DNA of 64,000 nucleotides from Limnanthes douglasii subsp. nivea (taxonomy: Eukaryota > Streptophyta > Magnoliopsida > Brassicales > Limnanthaceae): positions 192,136,958-192,200,957 of the forward strand of contig JAUPFV010000005.1 in the NCBI GenBank assembly GCA_036936605.1, read 5' to 3'. The notes under the pieces are model-generated. The model was not told the origin of the DNA and did not search any database. It worked only from the letters and a program-made list of their open reading frames with translations. A program made the position numbers and the translations under genes. Shown here piece after piece: positions 48,500 to 60,920 of this stretch (positions are counted from its first letter, which is position 1; each line of letters starts with the position of its first letter).

Positions 48500-49930
48500 T
48501 AAAATTCAATCAAATGGAGCCAAAGAAGATATCATTCTATGGAATGTAATCTTTAGATAGCTGCTTCTCTTTCAAAGATATTTGGAATAACATTAGTGAC
48601 AAAGAGACTAAATCAATTATATACAAGAAAATATGAAATAACACTACTCCAAAGAAGTGTTCGTTCACTCTTTGGAAATTACTTATAGGTTTAAATTATG
48701 CAGACTCGATTTTACAAAAGAAAAACTTCAGTTTGACATCTAAATCTCAAACTGCAATAACACTAAATCTATAAATAATCTTTTTGTCTCCTACAATATC
48801 ACATAGGAAGTATGAAAATATTTCGCATGTCTATTGGCATACTAATAGGCAAACATATGACTCTTAATCATATCATTAGGTTCAACTAATCAATATATCC
48901 ATATAAGAATCATATTGCCCCCTATTATCTACTGGGCTATTTGGTCCGGCTAGAAACAAGTCAAAATTCAATGATATAAATATATCTTTAAATACTATAA
49001 TAAACAAAATCATGTACATCATACCCAAACTGGACTCCTCTAAGTTAATAAAAAATAAATACTGGCCTGGAAATCTAAAAACAGCCCTAGATCTTGGTTG
49101 TTTTCATCAACTCTCAAATTCTAGAAAAATCCCAACAATTAAATGGATCTCTCAATCAACAAATAGACTAAAACTCAATTGTGGTGGTTCTTTTTTAATA
49201 TGATGAATCAAGTGGATGTATTATCATTCGAAACAATAAAAGATAATTAATGAACTCGATAGGTAGATTGTGTATGGTAAAAATTCCCCTTTGATAGCTG
49301 AAACTACGGCTCTTTTTAGGTGGGCTTTTACTTTGAAAAACCAAATTCTTCAATCTCTTAGACACTGAAACAGATTCACTGATTTTATTTGAAATCCTAA
49401 AGCAAAAGAAATTCCCTATGGTATCTTAAACCAATAATTAACTATTGTAAAATTTAATAACATCTCAAATGAATATTAGACACATACACATAGAACATAA
49501 CTACGCAAATGATTGGGTTATAAAATGGATTCTTAAACATAAAACAAATTATGAATTCACCATAAATCAAGCCCTAAATTCCCTTAGGGCTATACTACTA
49601 CTACTACAAAGTCTCAATGTAGGATATCTTAGACTTGAAAACTGATTATTTGCAGTCTATATGAGATTTAATTTTCTCAAATATTTACTATTATTCTCCT
49701 AATCCTTTTAGGGGAGGACAATACCTCACTTTTAGCTCCAAAGTTTTTAAAAGTTTTACAGGCTTAAGGATATCAATTCAATGGTGGAAGTGGACTTTAA
49801 TGATATATTCTAAACAAAAATCCAAGTACTAATAAACCAGTAATGCAAGAACTACAAATTCAAGGAACTCAAAGACATGTACTAGAAATACAAGCAATGT
49901 ATTGCGCCAATTAGAATAATTTTTTTTTAT
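48500..49930 (+). pseudogene. LINE 3' fragment (zinc-finger region and RNase H)
   Basis: At 48560-48720 frames read FKDIWNNISD...TPKKCSFTLWKLLIGL, the region after RT in plant L1-type LINEs. At 49120-49250 is WISQSTNRLKLNCGGSF followed by CIIIRNN, the start of the RNase HI domain, and remnants of its end at about 49480-49520 (HNYANDWV). Many stops. 5' truncated, as is usual for LINEs. A T-rich stretch at about 49920 may mark the end of the copy. Confidence 0.7.
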
Positions 49931-51769
49931 TTAAGGCTACAATGAGTGCTCTCAATCTTGTAAAATTTCAAATCTATGCCAATCAATGTATTCATTTTGT
50001 AACCGTTTAAGTTCATAAAGGTTTTATCATTGGAAGTTTTTTTCTAAAGAAAAACAATTGTCAAAATTCAACAACATTATCTTAAAAAATCAATTCGGCT
50101 GGTATTTATTGTTTTAAGTACCATAAATATATTAACATAAAAAATCAATTGGGCTGTTATTTATTTTGTTAAATATTATAATATAATTATAAACTAATAG
50201 ATGCTCGTTATTATATATATCCAACTACAGGATAGGTAATCTTCAACAACTCTGAGATTACCAGAATGTTGATGGTGAATCAAATGATCAAAGGATTTCT
50301 TGTGCTCCAAGAATCCCTCCAAGAATCACTTCAAACTTCTTGATATTCCTCAAAATTTCTTCCTTTCTCATGGTTGCTCGCCAAACTACATCCCATATCA
50401 CCATCTTTGTTGATCCTCATCTCATCTTTGGTTTGTTATTTCTTTTCATGCTATGTTTTCGGCTTTTCATATCTTTGTTCCTACAAATCATGGAAACATA
50501 GAATCGTATCACATTGTTTTCCCAACAATCAATCTTGACACAGAGAAACAAAATACTATGTATTTAACAAATAAGACCATAAAGTACAATTCTTTACCTC
50601 AAAGATCATTTGCTTATGTTATCAACCTTTGCAACTCTCATTATGATTCAAAACCTACTAAGACTCAAGTTCTCAACGATCACATCTTCTTACAATTCAA
50701 TCAAAGCGTCAAAGAAAGGCTTATGTAATCAAGCAAATTCACACTTGTCAGTAAATTTTCTCAAGGTTTACCAAGAGACAGATAGTTTATCAATTTTTAG
50801 AATAAAAAAAAAGTTTATAGAAGATCACAACATCAACAATTGGGATTCCAGGAACATTCTGATTGAATTTCAACCAAATTAGACATCTGCCTGTTATGGT
50901 CTCGAAATGCGTGGTATGTTGGTGATAAATCTATGAGACATTTTAAATGGTCTCCTATTTTCAACCCTAAGTTTGAAAATCTAGTGGTTCATACTTGGAT
51001 AAGAATTAAGAATATTCCTGAATAATTGTATGATGAATATATAATCAATTCCATAGCAGCCACTGGGTTCCTCATAAGAATAGAGCCCTATTCAATGCTT
51101 GTTACGCTTGTGTTGAAGTAAATATTAGAAAGAAACTTCAGGAGTATATCTGGGTCAGTTTCGGAGTAAAATGGTTGTTAGATCCACATAAGTTACAAGA
51201 ATATTCCAAAATTTTGTGATATTTTTTATCACATTGGCCACGATAAGTCTCTCTATAAGAAATTCATAGTTCAAAATCTTCAAAGCAATGCAGAGCCTAA
51301 TAAAAAAACTGGAGTTGACAACCTTCATATCAATATCAACAATGATAGACAAAAAGTAAAATCTATCATAGTTAAAAACCAGTTCTCTGAAAAGCAAGAG
51401 AGTAACATACCACTTGAACCCAAAAAATTTCCTACAAATTAGAAAGTCGATCTCAACAAGTCATACAATATCAACCCCATTACTCCTCAAAACGAAGAGA
51501 TCATCGAGCCAATAGGAAACCTAGAAGAAGAATACTATCTAGCAAATCAGGAGCAAGAAATTGATGAATTAAACAATTATACTCAAAACAATCATAATAT
51601 TGGAAGCATGCCTTCATCTCGTCATCTTAAGAAGAAAGAAGTGGATAAAATATTTGAAGCTTTTCTTAACAAAAAACTCAAAGAGGAAATGCATATAAGG
51701 AGTATATGAGAAGGTGTTTACAAGTCCCTTTTTGGGGCCACCAAGTCCCAAAAGACTTCTCTTAAACAT

Positions 51770-52260
51770 GATTAAATTCCTCTGCTAGAATATTTGTGGC
51801 ATCGGGAACGAATCTTCAATGAGAATTCTTAAAAACATGATCAAGAAGGAGAATATCAACATCATTCTCTCTTAGAATCTTTTATTTCTTTAGACAATCT
51901 TCCTTATATTGCTAAAAAACTGGGTTTTAGTAATTTTAAATCTAACTATACTTATAAGATATGGTTTTTTGGCACGATATTTTCAGCATCAACATCTTTT
52001 TAGACCACTCTCAACTACTTTATTGTGAAGTTACCTATACGCATCTTAACAAAGTCGTTTACCTAACTTCTGTTTATGCCAAAATGTCAGAGGAGCAACA
52101 TAAAAGATCTTTGGTCTACTCAAAATCCTCTCCTCAACTGTCAAAGAATGGTTCATTATTGGTGTCATCAACACTGTTATTTCAACTTATGAACATATCA
52201 GATGTTCTACTTATTGTCATAAAAGTTTTGATGTCTTAAATAATACAACAACCGCCGTCA
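51770..52260 (+). pseudogene. LINE ORF2 endonuclease region
   Basis: Frames read IKFLC*NICGIGNES, then KNMIKKENINIILL, FLDHSQLLYCEVTYTHLNK and VYLTSVYAK: the N-terminal APE endonuclease of plant L1 ORF2. Broken by at least three shifts. Confidence 0.7.
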
Positions 52261-52859
52261 GTTGGAAAATGCTGGTTACTAGGGTACTAGGTTCACATGG
52301 ACCAATAAAGCTAAATGGAAACGTCATGATCATGCCCTGTTTAACTCTTCCTAGGCTAAGTTCTTCACTATCATAAGGGTTAACCCTTAGCAAGGACCTG
52401 TTCGGGCCACACTCCCCTTTGTGTCTCTATATCTAACAACAAATATCATTCTAAATCTTGTTTTAAATTCTTAAACATGTGGACATTAAACACTGATTTC
52501 CTTATCTATATTTGAATCTAAATAGAACATAAAAATATAGGGTAATCCTATTAATATATTTTGGAATAAGATGAAAAAGGCTTAAAAGAGTTCCTAAGAG
52601 ATGGAATGCCGGAATCTTCGGCAATATTTTTGATAAAGTTGCTACTGTTGAGGAACAAGTCAATATCATGGAAAGAATTCTAATTCACTGGTAAAACCAC
52701 AGAAAATATCATCAACCTATCAAAGGTTAATGCAATACTTCTGATGGACTTTGCTAAAAAAGACTCGTACTGGCAGTAAAAAACTTATACAGTTTGGATT
52801 AAAGATGGTGATCGGAATACAAAGCTCTACCATAACTATGTCAAGAAGAAGAGAAGAAA

Positions 52860-54420
52860 AACAATTATGAGCATTAAATATGGTTCCACGTGGTTAACAG
52901 ATGAGTCTCAAATAAATAAGTCTTTTGAATCTTACTATAATGACATCTTAACTGATAGGCCTTTCTCTAGCTACGTATCTAAAATAGATATGCTCAATAC
53001 TCCTATTTTTTCATCCATTCCTAAATTTATTAATGAACAAGATAATTTTAACCTTTTGAGGCTGCCTAATGAAGAGAAAAATTTATAGAGTTATCAAGTC
53101 AATGAGTCATGCTAGTGCAGCAGGGATGGATGACTTTAATAGCTATTTTTACATTACCCACTGGCATATCATCAAGCATGACTTGATCTCTACTATTGTA
53201 TTATTGTCAAACGCTAAAGTATTTCTTAGGGTATCCTTGCCACTGGATACTGCCTCATTACCAAGTCAATCAATCCTACAAAATGGAACTATTATAGGCC
53301 TATAAGCTTATGTATCTTGTTAAACAAAATTATCTCTAAACTTATAAATAATAGGCTTGTATCCATTCTTCCTAAGATCATTTCTTAAACTCAATGTGCT
53401 TTTGTTAAAGATAGATAAATCCAAACCAACATTCTATTAGCTAATAAGCTGATCTATGATATTAACAAGAAAATCAAAGTTGGGAATATTCTGATCAAGT
53501 TTGATATGGCTAAAGCTTTTGGAAGAATATCCCACAAATTTCTTAGTAAGGTTATGATAACATTTGGTTTTAACTCTTCTTTTGTTAATCTAATCAATAA
53601 AATCATCAGAAATGTGCATACTCTTATCCTTATTAATGACCAAGTTGTTGGTTACTTTAAATCTAAGAGAGGGCTTAGATAATAAGACCCTCTATCTCCT
53701 AGTCTGTTTATTATTGTTGAGGAAGTTATGATTAGAGGGATAAACATCATGTTTGCTAACAAAAAATCCATGCATTATAAGAGTAGAAGCTCTATTCTAA
53801 TTCATACTTTAACATTTGCTGATGACATTCTAATATTTACTAATGGATTGAATTCATTTACCTCCATGCTTAGTAACTTTTTGGAGGTTTACCAAAAGGT
53901 TTATGGTCAATTAATCAACAAAGAGAAGACGACAATTATAACATCTAACAAATTTCCTTCATCTAGAGTTAAATCTATCTCAACTTCCATTGGTTTCAAC
54001 AATGGCAACCTACCCACTACTTATATTGGCATCACCCTCCAAACCAACAACAAATCCTAAAACCTTGACACTCTCCTTAACAAAATCAAGTCCAAGATTT
54101 CTGAATGGGAAGGAAAAAATATTTCTAATGAAGGAAGACTTACTTTGATCAACACCGCTTTGATGGGCATTACGGTCTACTAGATTAAATCATGGTATCT
54201 TCCTTTCTGCATCATTGAAAGAATAGAGAAATCATTCAATAAATTTCTTTGGGGTTCTACTCAGGAAGCTAACAGATTACACTGGTCCAACTGGTCTAAG
54301 GTATGCAAGCCATTTATGGAAGGAGGATTAAATGTTAGAAAATTAAAGGACATTTAGGATATTTTCTTGTTGGCTTTGGGTCAAGTTTAGACAGAATGAG
54401 AATCTCTGGTCTAAGTATAT
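52860..54420 (+). pseudogene. LINE reverse transcriptase region
   Basis: Contains FDMAKAFGRISHKFL, the LTFADDILIFTNGL box with the two catalytic aspartates, and the downstream YIGITLQTNNKS block. Stops at several points, including RGLR** where the conserved Gln codon has mutated. Confidence 0.85.
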
Positions 54421-54942
54421 TAACAACATATATTGTAAGGCTACACCCTCTTCAAGCTAACTTTAAAACCAAAAATTGATCCAAGATATGGAGAATGGTA
54501 GCTGATATCAAAGAGAAGGCTGAGCCTAATGTTAAGTGGCTTATTGGGAGAGGAAATATTGATTTATGGATAGATATATAGATTAGAAAATATCCATTTA
54601 TCAAGTTAAATGACCATTGTGATAACTCTTGGTATGTCCACGATAATGTCTCCAATTATTGGCACCAGAATTGCTGGATCAATGATAAATTAAGAAGATT
54701 TCTTTCTACAAATGACATGTCAAACATTTTAAATATTTTTATAAAACAAAAATGTTGATGATGTTATCTTTTAGCTGTCTTCTAAAGATGGGATTTTTGA
54801 TACCAAAACCACATGGAATTCTATTAGGTCTCATCACAACAAATCCAGCCTTTTTGGTAAGGTCTGGAACAACATTACTCCCCGGAAATGTTCATATCTT
54901 TCCTGGAGGATTATTCATAATTGGCTTCCTATTGATTCTAGG

Positions 54943-55790
54943 ATGCAAACCAGGCACATTACTCTGGTTTCTAAGTGCCAGTTTTGTGACAATGTGAAGA
55001 CCCCTAATAATTTCTTTGTTGAGTGTATTTTCTCTTGGAGAATTTGGTGTTATTTTTCTTCTCTTTTTAAAATCAAAATCGAAAGATTTATGATTGTTAC
55101 TCACATGCTGAGATCTTGGTTTTGGGCTTCTAATAAAGAGATTTATATATGCTATATCTTTTCTACTATTATTTGGTGGGTGATTTGGCTTTTCAAGAAT
55201 AAAGCAAAGATAAAAGGCTATCTAACTGTTTCATCATCAACTATTAGCTATGTGAGTCATATACTAAATATCATGGATCAAGCTAACCTCATATACGCTA
55301 AGATATGGTATCCTCATATGAAGGCTACTTCAGAATTAGGATGTTATAATCATATTAAAGCTAAAAGACAGCCTATATATTTTTCATGTATTCCTCATCT
55401 ACCTAACAGAGTTAAACTTAATAATGACGACTCCTTTAAAGCAAATGGAGAAGCCAGTGGTAAGACTATAATCAGAGATAATAATGGGGAGATAATAAGC
55501 TATTGGGGTAATATTTTTGGGAAGATTTCTCCCTTAATGGCTGAAGCGAGAGCATTACTAGAAGGTCTTCAAATCTGTAAGCGCAAAGGTCTTTTAAATG
55601 TTGATATCGAAACTGACTCCGAGCTAATTGTGAATTTCCTATCCACTGGAAATTATCCTAAGGCTCTTGAGTATACTTTTAACTTATGCAGGCGCTTAAT
55701 TGCTCCTTCTATGAGTATTAATTACATTAATAAGGTCCAAAACAAAGCGGCCGATTGACTCACCAAATAGACCCTTAAATGTAAGATTAA
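54943..55790 (+). pseudogene. LINE C-terminal region with RNase HI domain
   Basis: 271 codons stay open from 54943, the longest frame of the element. It covers the Cys/His-rich segment (CQFCDNVKTPNNFFVEC) and RNase HI with Asp in LNNDDSFKAN, Glu in AEARALLEGL, Asp in IETDSELIV and Asp in VQNKAAD. All four RNase H acidic residues are present. It ends at a stop right after NKAAD, where other copies would continue with LTK. Confidence 0.85.
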
Positions 55791-55900
55791 GATTGACTAT
55801 AACAAACAACAAACTCCTCATATTATAAATGTTATTATTAACCTTGAAAAAACTAACATTGGTTACATCATAGCTTTTAATTAATTGTTTCATATTCAAG

Positions 55901-57490
55901 TTTTCTTAGTAAGTTGCAGGTTTTCTCAGTCTAAAGGTGTCATATCATCATCTTATTGCATGTCTAAGCATCATTAAAGCATGATTTGGATCAAGTACCT
56001 TTAGTGCCAGCATGATTTCTGGGCAGTCCTTCATACGAGTGTTCTTTGTCATTCTTCATCCCAAATCAATGGTTGCTCTGCTTCAAAACTTAATCATCAA
56101 ATCAGATAGTCATTTGAATCTCTCTGAACTAAGCATTTCAATATCTCTCCTTTGCTTCAGATTCTTTATTCATCTAGCTGTTCTACAGTACTTCCCAATA
56201 TGTTATGCTTCTTTTGCAGAAATCCTTCCCATCGTTGTCGTTGTTATAAGAGTTTTGATTCGCGACTGAAAATTTTGGATATTTTCTTTTGAACCTTTGA
56301 AGATTTTGAATAGTTCAGAAAGCTTGGTAGAAATTTTTTATTGGGAACTCTCATTTTACTTCCCCATATTTCATCTACCAATCTAGTTTTTTACCAAACT
56401 TTAAACGGGTTCTTCATTTGTGTACGAGAATATTTTTTGTGACTTGTTTTAAGTCCTCTAGGATAACTTTATCGTAGGCCTGCTTTTTATTTAAAGTTTT
56501 TAATTCACCATCAAATAAAAGTTTACTCTATAAAATAATATATATACCCAACTAGCAACAAAACAGATAACTATAGCTTATATAGTTTAAACGGATAAGA
56601 ATCTTGGTTAGTCACCCGACTTTGTCATGTGTATCAAATATGCCACTTTTGTTGGCTTTTTGTTACATATGCACGGATGCAAATCAAGACAAACAAAAGT
56701 GACCACATATGCAAAATGAAACCAACAAAAATAATTGTTCTAATAAAAAAAAAACATCAATTATATTTTTGATACACATGACATCATATTGGACAGGTTG
56801 CCCGGATTCCCGAAAATGGACGCTCCCTCAATCAATTAGTTATGAAATACCAGTAACTAACCAAAATTCTTAAACTGTTTTAGTCAGAATTAAAATCATT
56901 TGTCAATATCAAAGGACAAAAATAATATGGTTAGTTAACAAAATCAGAAGCTATAACCTATTTTGGATGGGCAAAATTAAAAGCATCATAGACTTTGATA
57001 GTTGATACGCAGAACTTATTCAATGTACCAAAACAAGTAAAAACACACGTGCTTAAAGAGCAAACAAAAGTCAAACAATCTTGCCATCAAGTGACGTCTG
57101 CCACTAGATCATAAATTTATGATTCTCACGGTTAAAAATTTAATTTGTATACGTATTGTTTAGTTGATATATATATATATTTATTGTATGAAATATTTAA
57201 TAATATTTTTCTAATCAATTAAAAGTTTAAATTTTTAAATTTTCAAATTTTTGGGTTATTGGATATTTTAGACGGTTAATTAGATTTTTAAAATATATTA
57301 TATTCGATTTTTAAAATATATTTTTATTGTTGGAATTTTTAGATATTTATGTTTTTTAAATATTAAATATTTTAAATAGTTTGGTTAATCTGATCTTTCA
57401 ACTAAAGATGTTTAAATATATTTTTTAGTATTTTTGGATCTTCATATTGCGATGAATCTTTTTTTGTATTTCTTATCCTCCTTTGCAAAA
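55901..57490. other. AT-rich intergenic DNA
   Basis: LINE 3' tail for the first ~100 bp at most, then AT-rich DNA with two pairs of ACACATGA/ATATGCA words around 56630-56790. No gene recognised. The left junction of the pararetrovirus lies near the right end of this stretch. Confidence 0.45.
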
Positions 57491-57502
57491 TGTTTTCGTA
57501 TT

Positions 57503-57515
57503 GGCTCTGATACCA
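57503..57515 (-). promoter_or_regulatory. tRNA-Met primer-binding site of the pararetrovirus
   Basis: Minus strand TGGTATCAGAGCC: perfect complement of the 3' end of plant initiator tRNA-Met, the start point of minus-strand DNA synthesis in caulimovirids. It lies about 460 nt downstream of the TATA box, as expected for the leader. Confidence 0.9.
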
Positions 57516-57553
57516 CTAAGATAGGTAATAGTATAAGACTGAGTTTTCAAAAG

Positions 57554-57569
57554 GTCGATCCGGATCGAC
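57554..57569. promoter_or_regulatory. Perfect 16-bp palindrome in the pararetroviral leader
   Basis: GTCGATCCGGATCGAC, about 40 nt upstream of the primer site on the minus strand. A second potential hairpin (GGAACC...GGTTCC) lies at about 57629-57657. Leader hairpins are typical of pararetroviral pregenomic RNA. Confidence 0.7.
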
Positions 57570-57904
57570 ACACTTTGCCGTCACGGATACTGTTTCTGGT
57601 TTCCAGTGCAATATACAAAACCAAGCGGAACCTCGAGACCGATACCAGCGGTTCCGATGATTTTTTCAGTTTCAAACTTAGAATCATTATGTTATACTCA
57701 AGAATTTGGACCACGGGAGGCTGCTTCAGCCATATATGGGTCCACTTTTAGCTTCTATTGTATAACACGATGACCGTAGGTAAGAACTCAAAGGTTCGGA
57801 ACCCCAGGATCTATAGAACACATTTTTTATAACAAGAAGGGGGAGAATCTATACAAAGAGATTAGGAGCTTTGAGAGAGAAGCACTAAAGTTTAGAAAAG
57901 AGAC

Positions 57905-58065
57905 ATTTTATTGAAAGTAGTAAAGATGTTTTTGTGATTGTGATCCTTATAGAGTGTAGGCTGCCTCTTTATATAGAAAGGAGCTTACTAGGATAAGATC
58001 ACAAGTCTTGTCCTTATTCTCTATATTACAGACACTTGGACAAGAGGAGAGCCACGTGACGTCTC
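57905..58065 (-). promoter_or_regulatory. Pararetroviral promoter and poly(A) signal
   Basis: Minus strand: CACGTG overlapping TGACGT (58053-58062, reading ACGTCACGTG), then CTATATAAAG at 57967-57976 as TATA box, then AATAAA at 57907-57912 about 60 nt further. A TGACG (as-1-like) motif upstream of the TATA box and a poly(A) signal just after the start site match 35S-type promoters, where the signal is skipped on the first pass to make a terminally redundant RNA. Confidence 0.75.
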
Positions 58066-58164
58066 CTTACAAAAACAGACATGTAGAATATTACAAAATT
58101 ACATGTATGAGTCCAAGGAACGTATGTTCAATGTGTAGTTCTTCGATAACTCAATTATTTCACA

Positions 58165-59270
58165 TCAACATGCCTTCTTGAAGATGTCGTGTTAGACATT
58201 TACAGGTGTCTAACATAGTTATTCGAGGAAAAGCACACCACATGTTAGTATCATTTTTCGATCATAACTGGTTGGTTTCTAGGTGATGGAAATATGGTCG
58301 GTGGAAACCGTAAATGACTGCTAATCTCCCTGGAGGATCATCAGGTTCTTGACAATGTTGTGCATCAATGGACCTGACTTCCTTAAGTTTATCTATCCAC
58401 CATTGTATTAGGTTAAACCATTCTAAGAATGTCTAGAGAAGATAATTGGAACAAGATGGCGTCTGGAGATTATTTAGCATAGGTTCTACCTCAAAAGCTA
58501 CTGGGGCGTAGTACATTATCGTGAGGCACCAAAGATACCAAAGTTGAGATGGATAAATTCTCTTATCCGGAGTAAACCGGTAGATAGTAAGGTAAGGATG
58601 ATCTGAAAAAACGTGCTTTCACGTGGAAAGTACCTGGTATCCTTGAATGTCCTCATCATCCAATATAATAGATGTTTTTTTGTGTAGTATTGACAATCAA
58701 ATGCAGTTTTGATTGTAACTTCTGGTGGAAATTCCTTTTTAATAGATGTTTGAGGCGGTCTTTGTTTCGGGACAGGCCTGACCATGAAGATTAGTGGGAA
58801 CTGTCGGGCCGAAGTGATAAACCGAACTGCTGGTGGAGGTCGAGACAGGAGGTCCGGGATTAAGTTGCGTTCTCCTTTTATATGTTGTACTTCGAAGTCG
58901 TATTTTGAGAACCAAGCTTTTAGTCTGAGGAGTTGTTTCTCAGGGAACGACTTGTTACGAAATTCGAGAACTTTTAGAAATGAGTAATTATCGAGCTGCA
59001 CCAAAAAATGATAGCCGAGTAGATGAAACTCGAATTTCTTGATTACGCATTTGATTGCTAGGGTCACTTTATAGACTCTGTAATAGTGTTTTCAGAATCT
59101 TTGAATTGTCCGCTTTCATGTCCACAAAAGTATTTTTTTCCTTCAATTTCTTCCAGCAAGATAACTCCCTAAAACTCGTCACTTGCATCTATCTGCAAAA
59201 TCTTTTTTCCTTCTCTAGGGATCTTTAAGAGAGGAGGATTTTGAGTTACCTCTTTTAAATTTTTGACTGC
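58165..59270 (-). pseudogene. Pararetroviral RNase H and C-terminal extension
   Basis: The open piece 58516-59067 carries the end of RNase H (LVQLDNYSFLKVLEF, HIKGERNLIPDLLSRPPP), followed by a Pro/Lys-rich extension that continues with one or two breaks to a stop near 58165. RNase H removes the RNA template during reverse transcription. Frameshifts separate it from the RT above. It ends about 190 bp before the TATA box, so the polyprotein reaches almost to the promoter. Confidence 0.8.
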
Positions 59271-59276
59271 TGTTGT

Positions 59277-60200
59277 TTACGCTGGACCCAGGGTGGCGCT
59301 GTTTTTCTCAACATTATTTATAATTGGCTTGTATCTCGGGAAGCATGTGGTAGAAAATCTTTTCGGTAGTTGACGATACCCAGGAACTGTTGTATCTGCT
59401 TTGTTGTTAGGTTTTTGTCTAGAAAATTTTGAAGTTCTTGAGCGATGTGTGGCCTTGGTTGGTATTTTCCATTTCAAAACTGCATGCCAAGGAAGTCAAT
59501 GCTAGACCTTCCTAGTTAGGTTTTCTTTTTAGATAGCATAATCCCATACTACTACACAATTGACTGGAATTGGCCAAGCAAGACCTGGTGTTCTTTCTCG
59601 TTTTTTAAGAATAATAGTATGTCGTCAATGTATATCAAATCATGATGTAGTATGGGTTGGAAGATTTTGGTCATGGTTCTCTGGAAGATGGAATGAGCCA
59701 CTTTGAGTCCGAAAGGCATAATTGTCCATTGGTAATGGGCATTAGGGATGCAGAATACCGTTTTGGGCCTCTCGCCTGGATCTATTCCCCACTTGCCAGA
59801 ATTCTGCCTTAAGGTCGAATTTGGAGAAGACATGGGCTTTTTTAAGATGGATGAATAGAGTGTTTATTTTAGGTAATGGAAACTTGTCATCTCTTAGAAA
59901 GTGATTAAGAGGTTTATAATCGATGACGAGCCTCTTTTTTCCCATGGCCTTCTCATAGCGTTTTTCCACATAAAAAGCTTAACAAGCCCATTCCGATGTG
60001 GTGGGCTCAATGAGCTCTTGTTTCAGAAGTTCTTGGCATTCTTTTTGTGCAAGGACTAAATAAGATGGAGACATACCCGGATGCGTAGCCTTGGTTGGAT
60101 TTAGGTCTTCGTTAAGCTTGAACGATAATTAGATAAAAAGTCGTTGTTCTTCCATAATGTGTTTGGTTGTTGAAAATCCGCATGGGAGTCTGTGCATAAG
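59277..60200 (-). pseudogene. Pararetroviral reverse transcriptase
   Basis: Fragments 59742-59969 and 59552-59833 hold the RT core in overlapping frames: VIDYKPLNHFL, FSKFDLKAEFWQV, WTIMPFGLKVAHSIFQR and the catalytic YIDDILLF box with both aspartates. The thumb/connection region continues at 59277-59477. A frameshift near 59790 and several stops break the frame. The active-site residues themselves are unchanged, but no continuous protein can be made. Confidence 0.88.
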
Positions 60201-60512
60201 GGAAGAAGCTTTATCTTGATTTCAGAGTAGTTAGTATGGGTTTCTGATAAAGAAAATAGCTTATATACAGTCGTAATAGCTTCATCGACCTTTTGAATCT
60301 AACTCCCTCTGCTAAATCTGAAGCCTTTTAGCTTGCTGATATACATCAAAACCAACCAATATAGCCTTTCCAGGAAGGTGTGTCCCCAAAACTCTTGTCC
60401 AGATAATGCAATCAGGAAAGAACTGGATCCCTATCGGGTTTTTCGTGATTAACTTTGTTTTAAAAATTTCTCCGTCAGCTGTTCAGAAGTATTCTGTATG
60501 CTTAACCGAACA

Positions 60513-60920
60513 TTATGAAGGGAGAATGGGTGGATTCATCATGCTCCTATGTGCCCCAGTATCCATAAAACCAATAATGGAGATTGGTTTATCATATTTA
60601 GAAGGGAGAACATAAATTTGTACCAGTGGAACTGCAACCGTTGGTTGAGCCGAGCAAGCTTGGTCAGTGTAGATAGGAATTTCGTTGTCACATGTACCTG
60701 AGTAATTATCGTAGTAATCCTCTTCTGAGATAGAGTCTTCTGAGACATTTAGGGCAAATACTGTCTCCTCATTTGTTTCTTCCTGTACCGAGAATAGAGA
60801 CTCGACGTCTGCATCTCCTATTGGGAAGCTGTTTTGTACTTGTTGTAACATTCGGGACGCCTTCTCCGGTTCTCCGGTTTGTTTGGACAATTTTTTGAAA
60901 AGTGTCCTTTTTGCCCACAT
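60513..60920 (-). pseudogene. Pararetroviral aspartic protease region
   Basis: A 135-codon open piece ends with the retropepsin motif (GFMDTGAHRSMM), the single active-site Asp of a viral aspartic protease that processes the polyprotein. The acidic stretch before it (EEDYYDNYSGTCDNE) resembles the acidic linker between coat and protease. It overlaps the coat-region frame at 60818-60920, so at least one frameshift lies here. Confidence 0.8.

Larger units (their letters stand above)
50225..55900 (+). mobile_element. Nearly full-length L1-type LINE with C-terminal RNase H
   Basis: About 5.7 kb, all on +. ORF1-like part 50453-51400 (SFAYVINLCNSHYD, basic and Asn-rich). ORF2 begins near 51770 with an APE-type endonuclease start (CWNIRGIGN-like, its Trp codon now a stop), then RT 52860-54420, a Cys/His-containing segment about 54750-55200, and RNase HI 55390-55760. 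The RT core blocks lie in order: DGF-like region about 53110, FDMAKAFGRISHKFL about 53500, LTFADDILIF about 53810. Multiple stops and shifts, including one in the RGLRQGDPL box, so it is inactive. No clear poly-A tail or target duplication found, so the ends are approximate. Confidence 0.85.
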
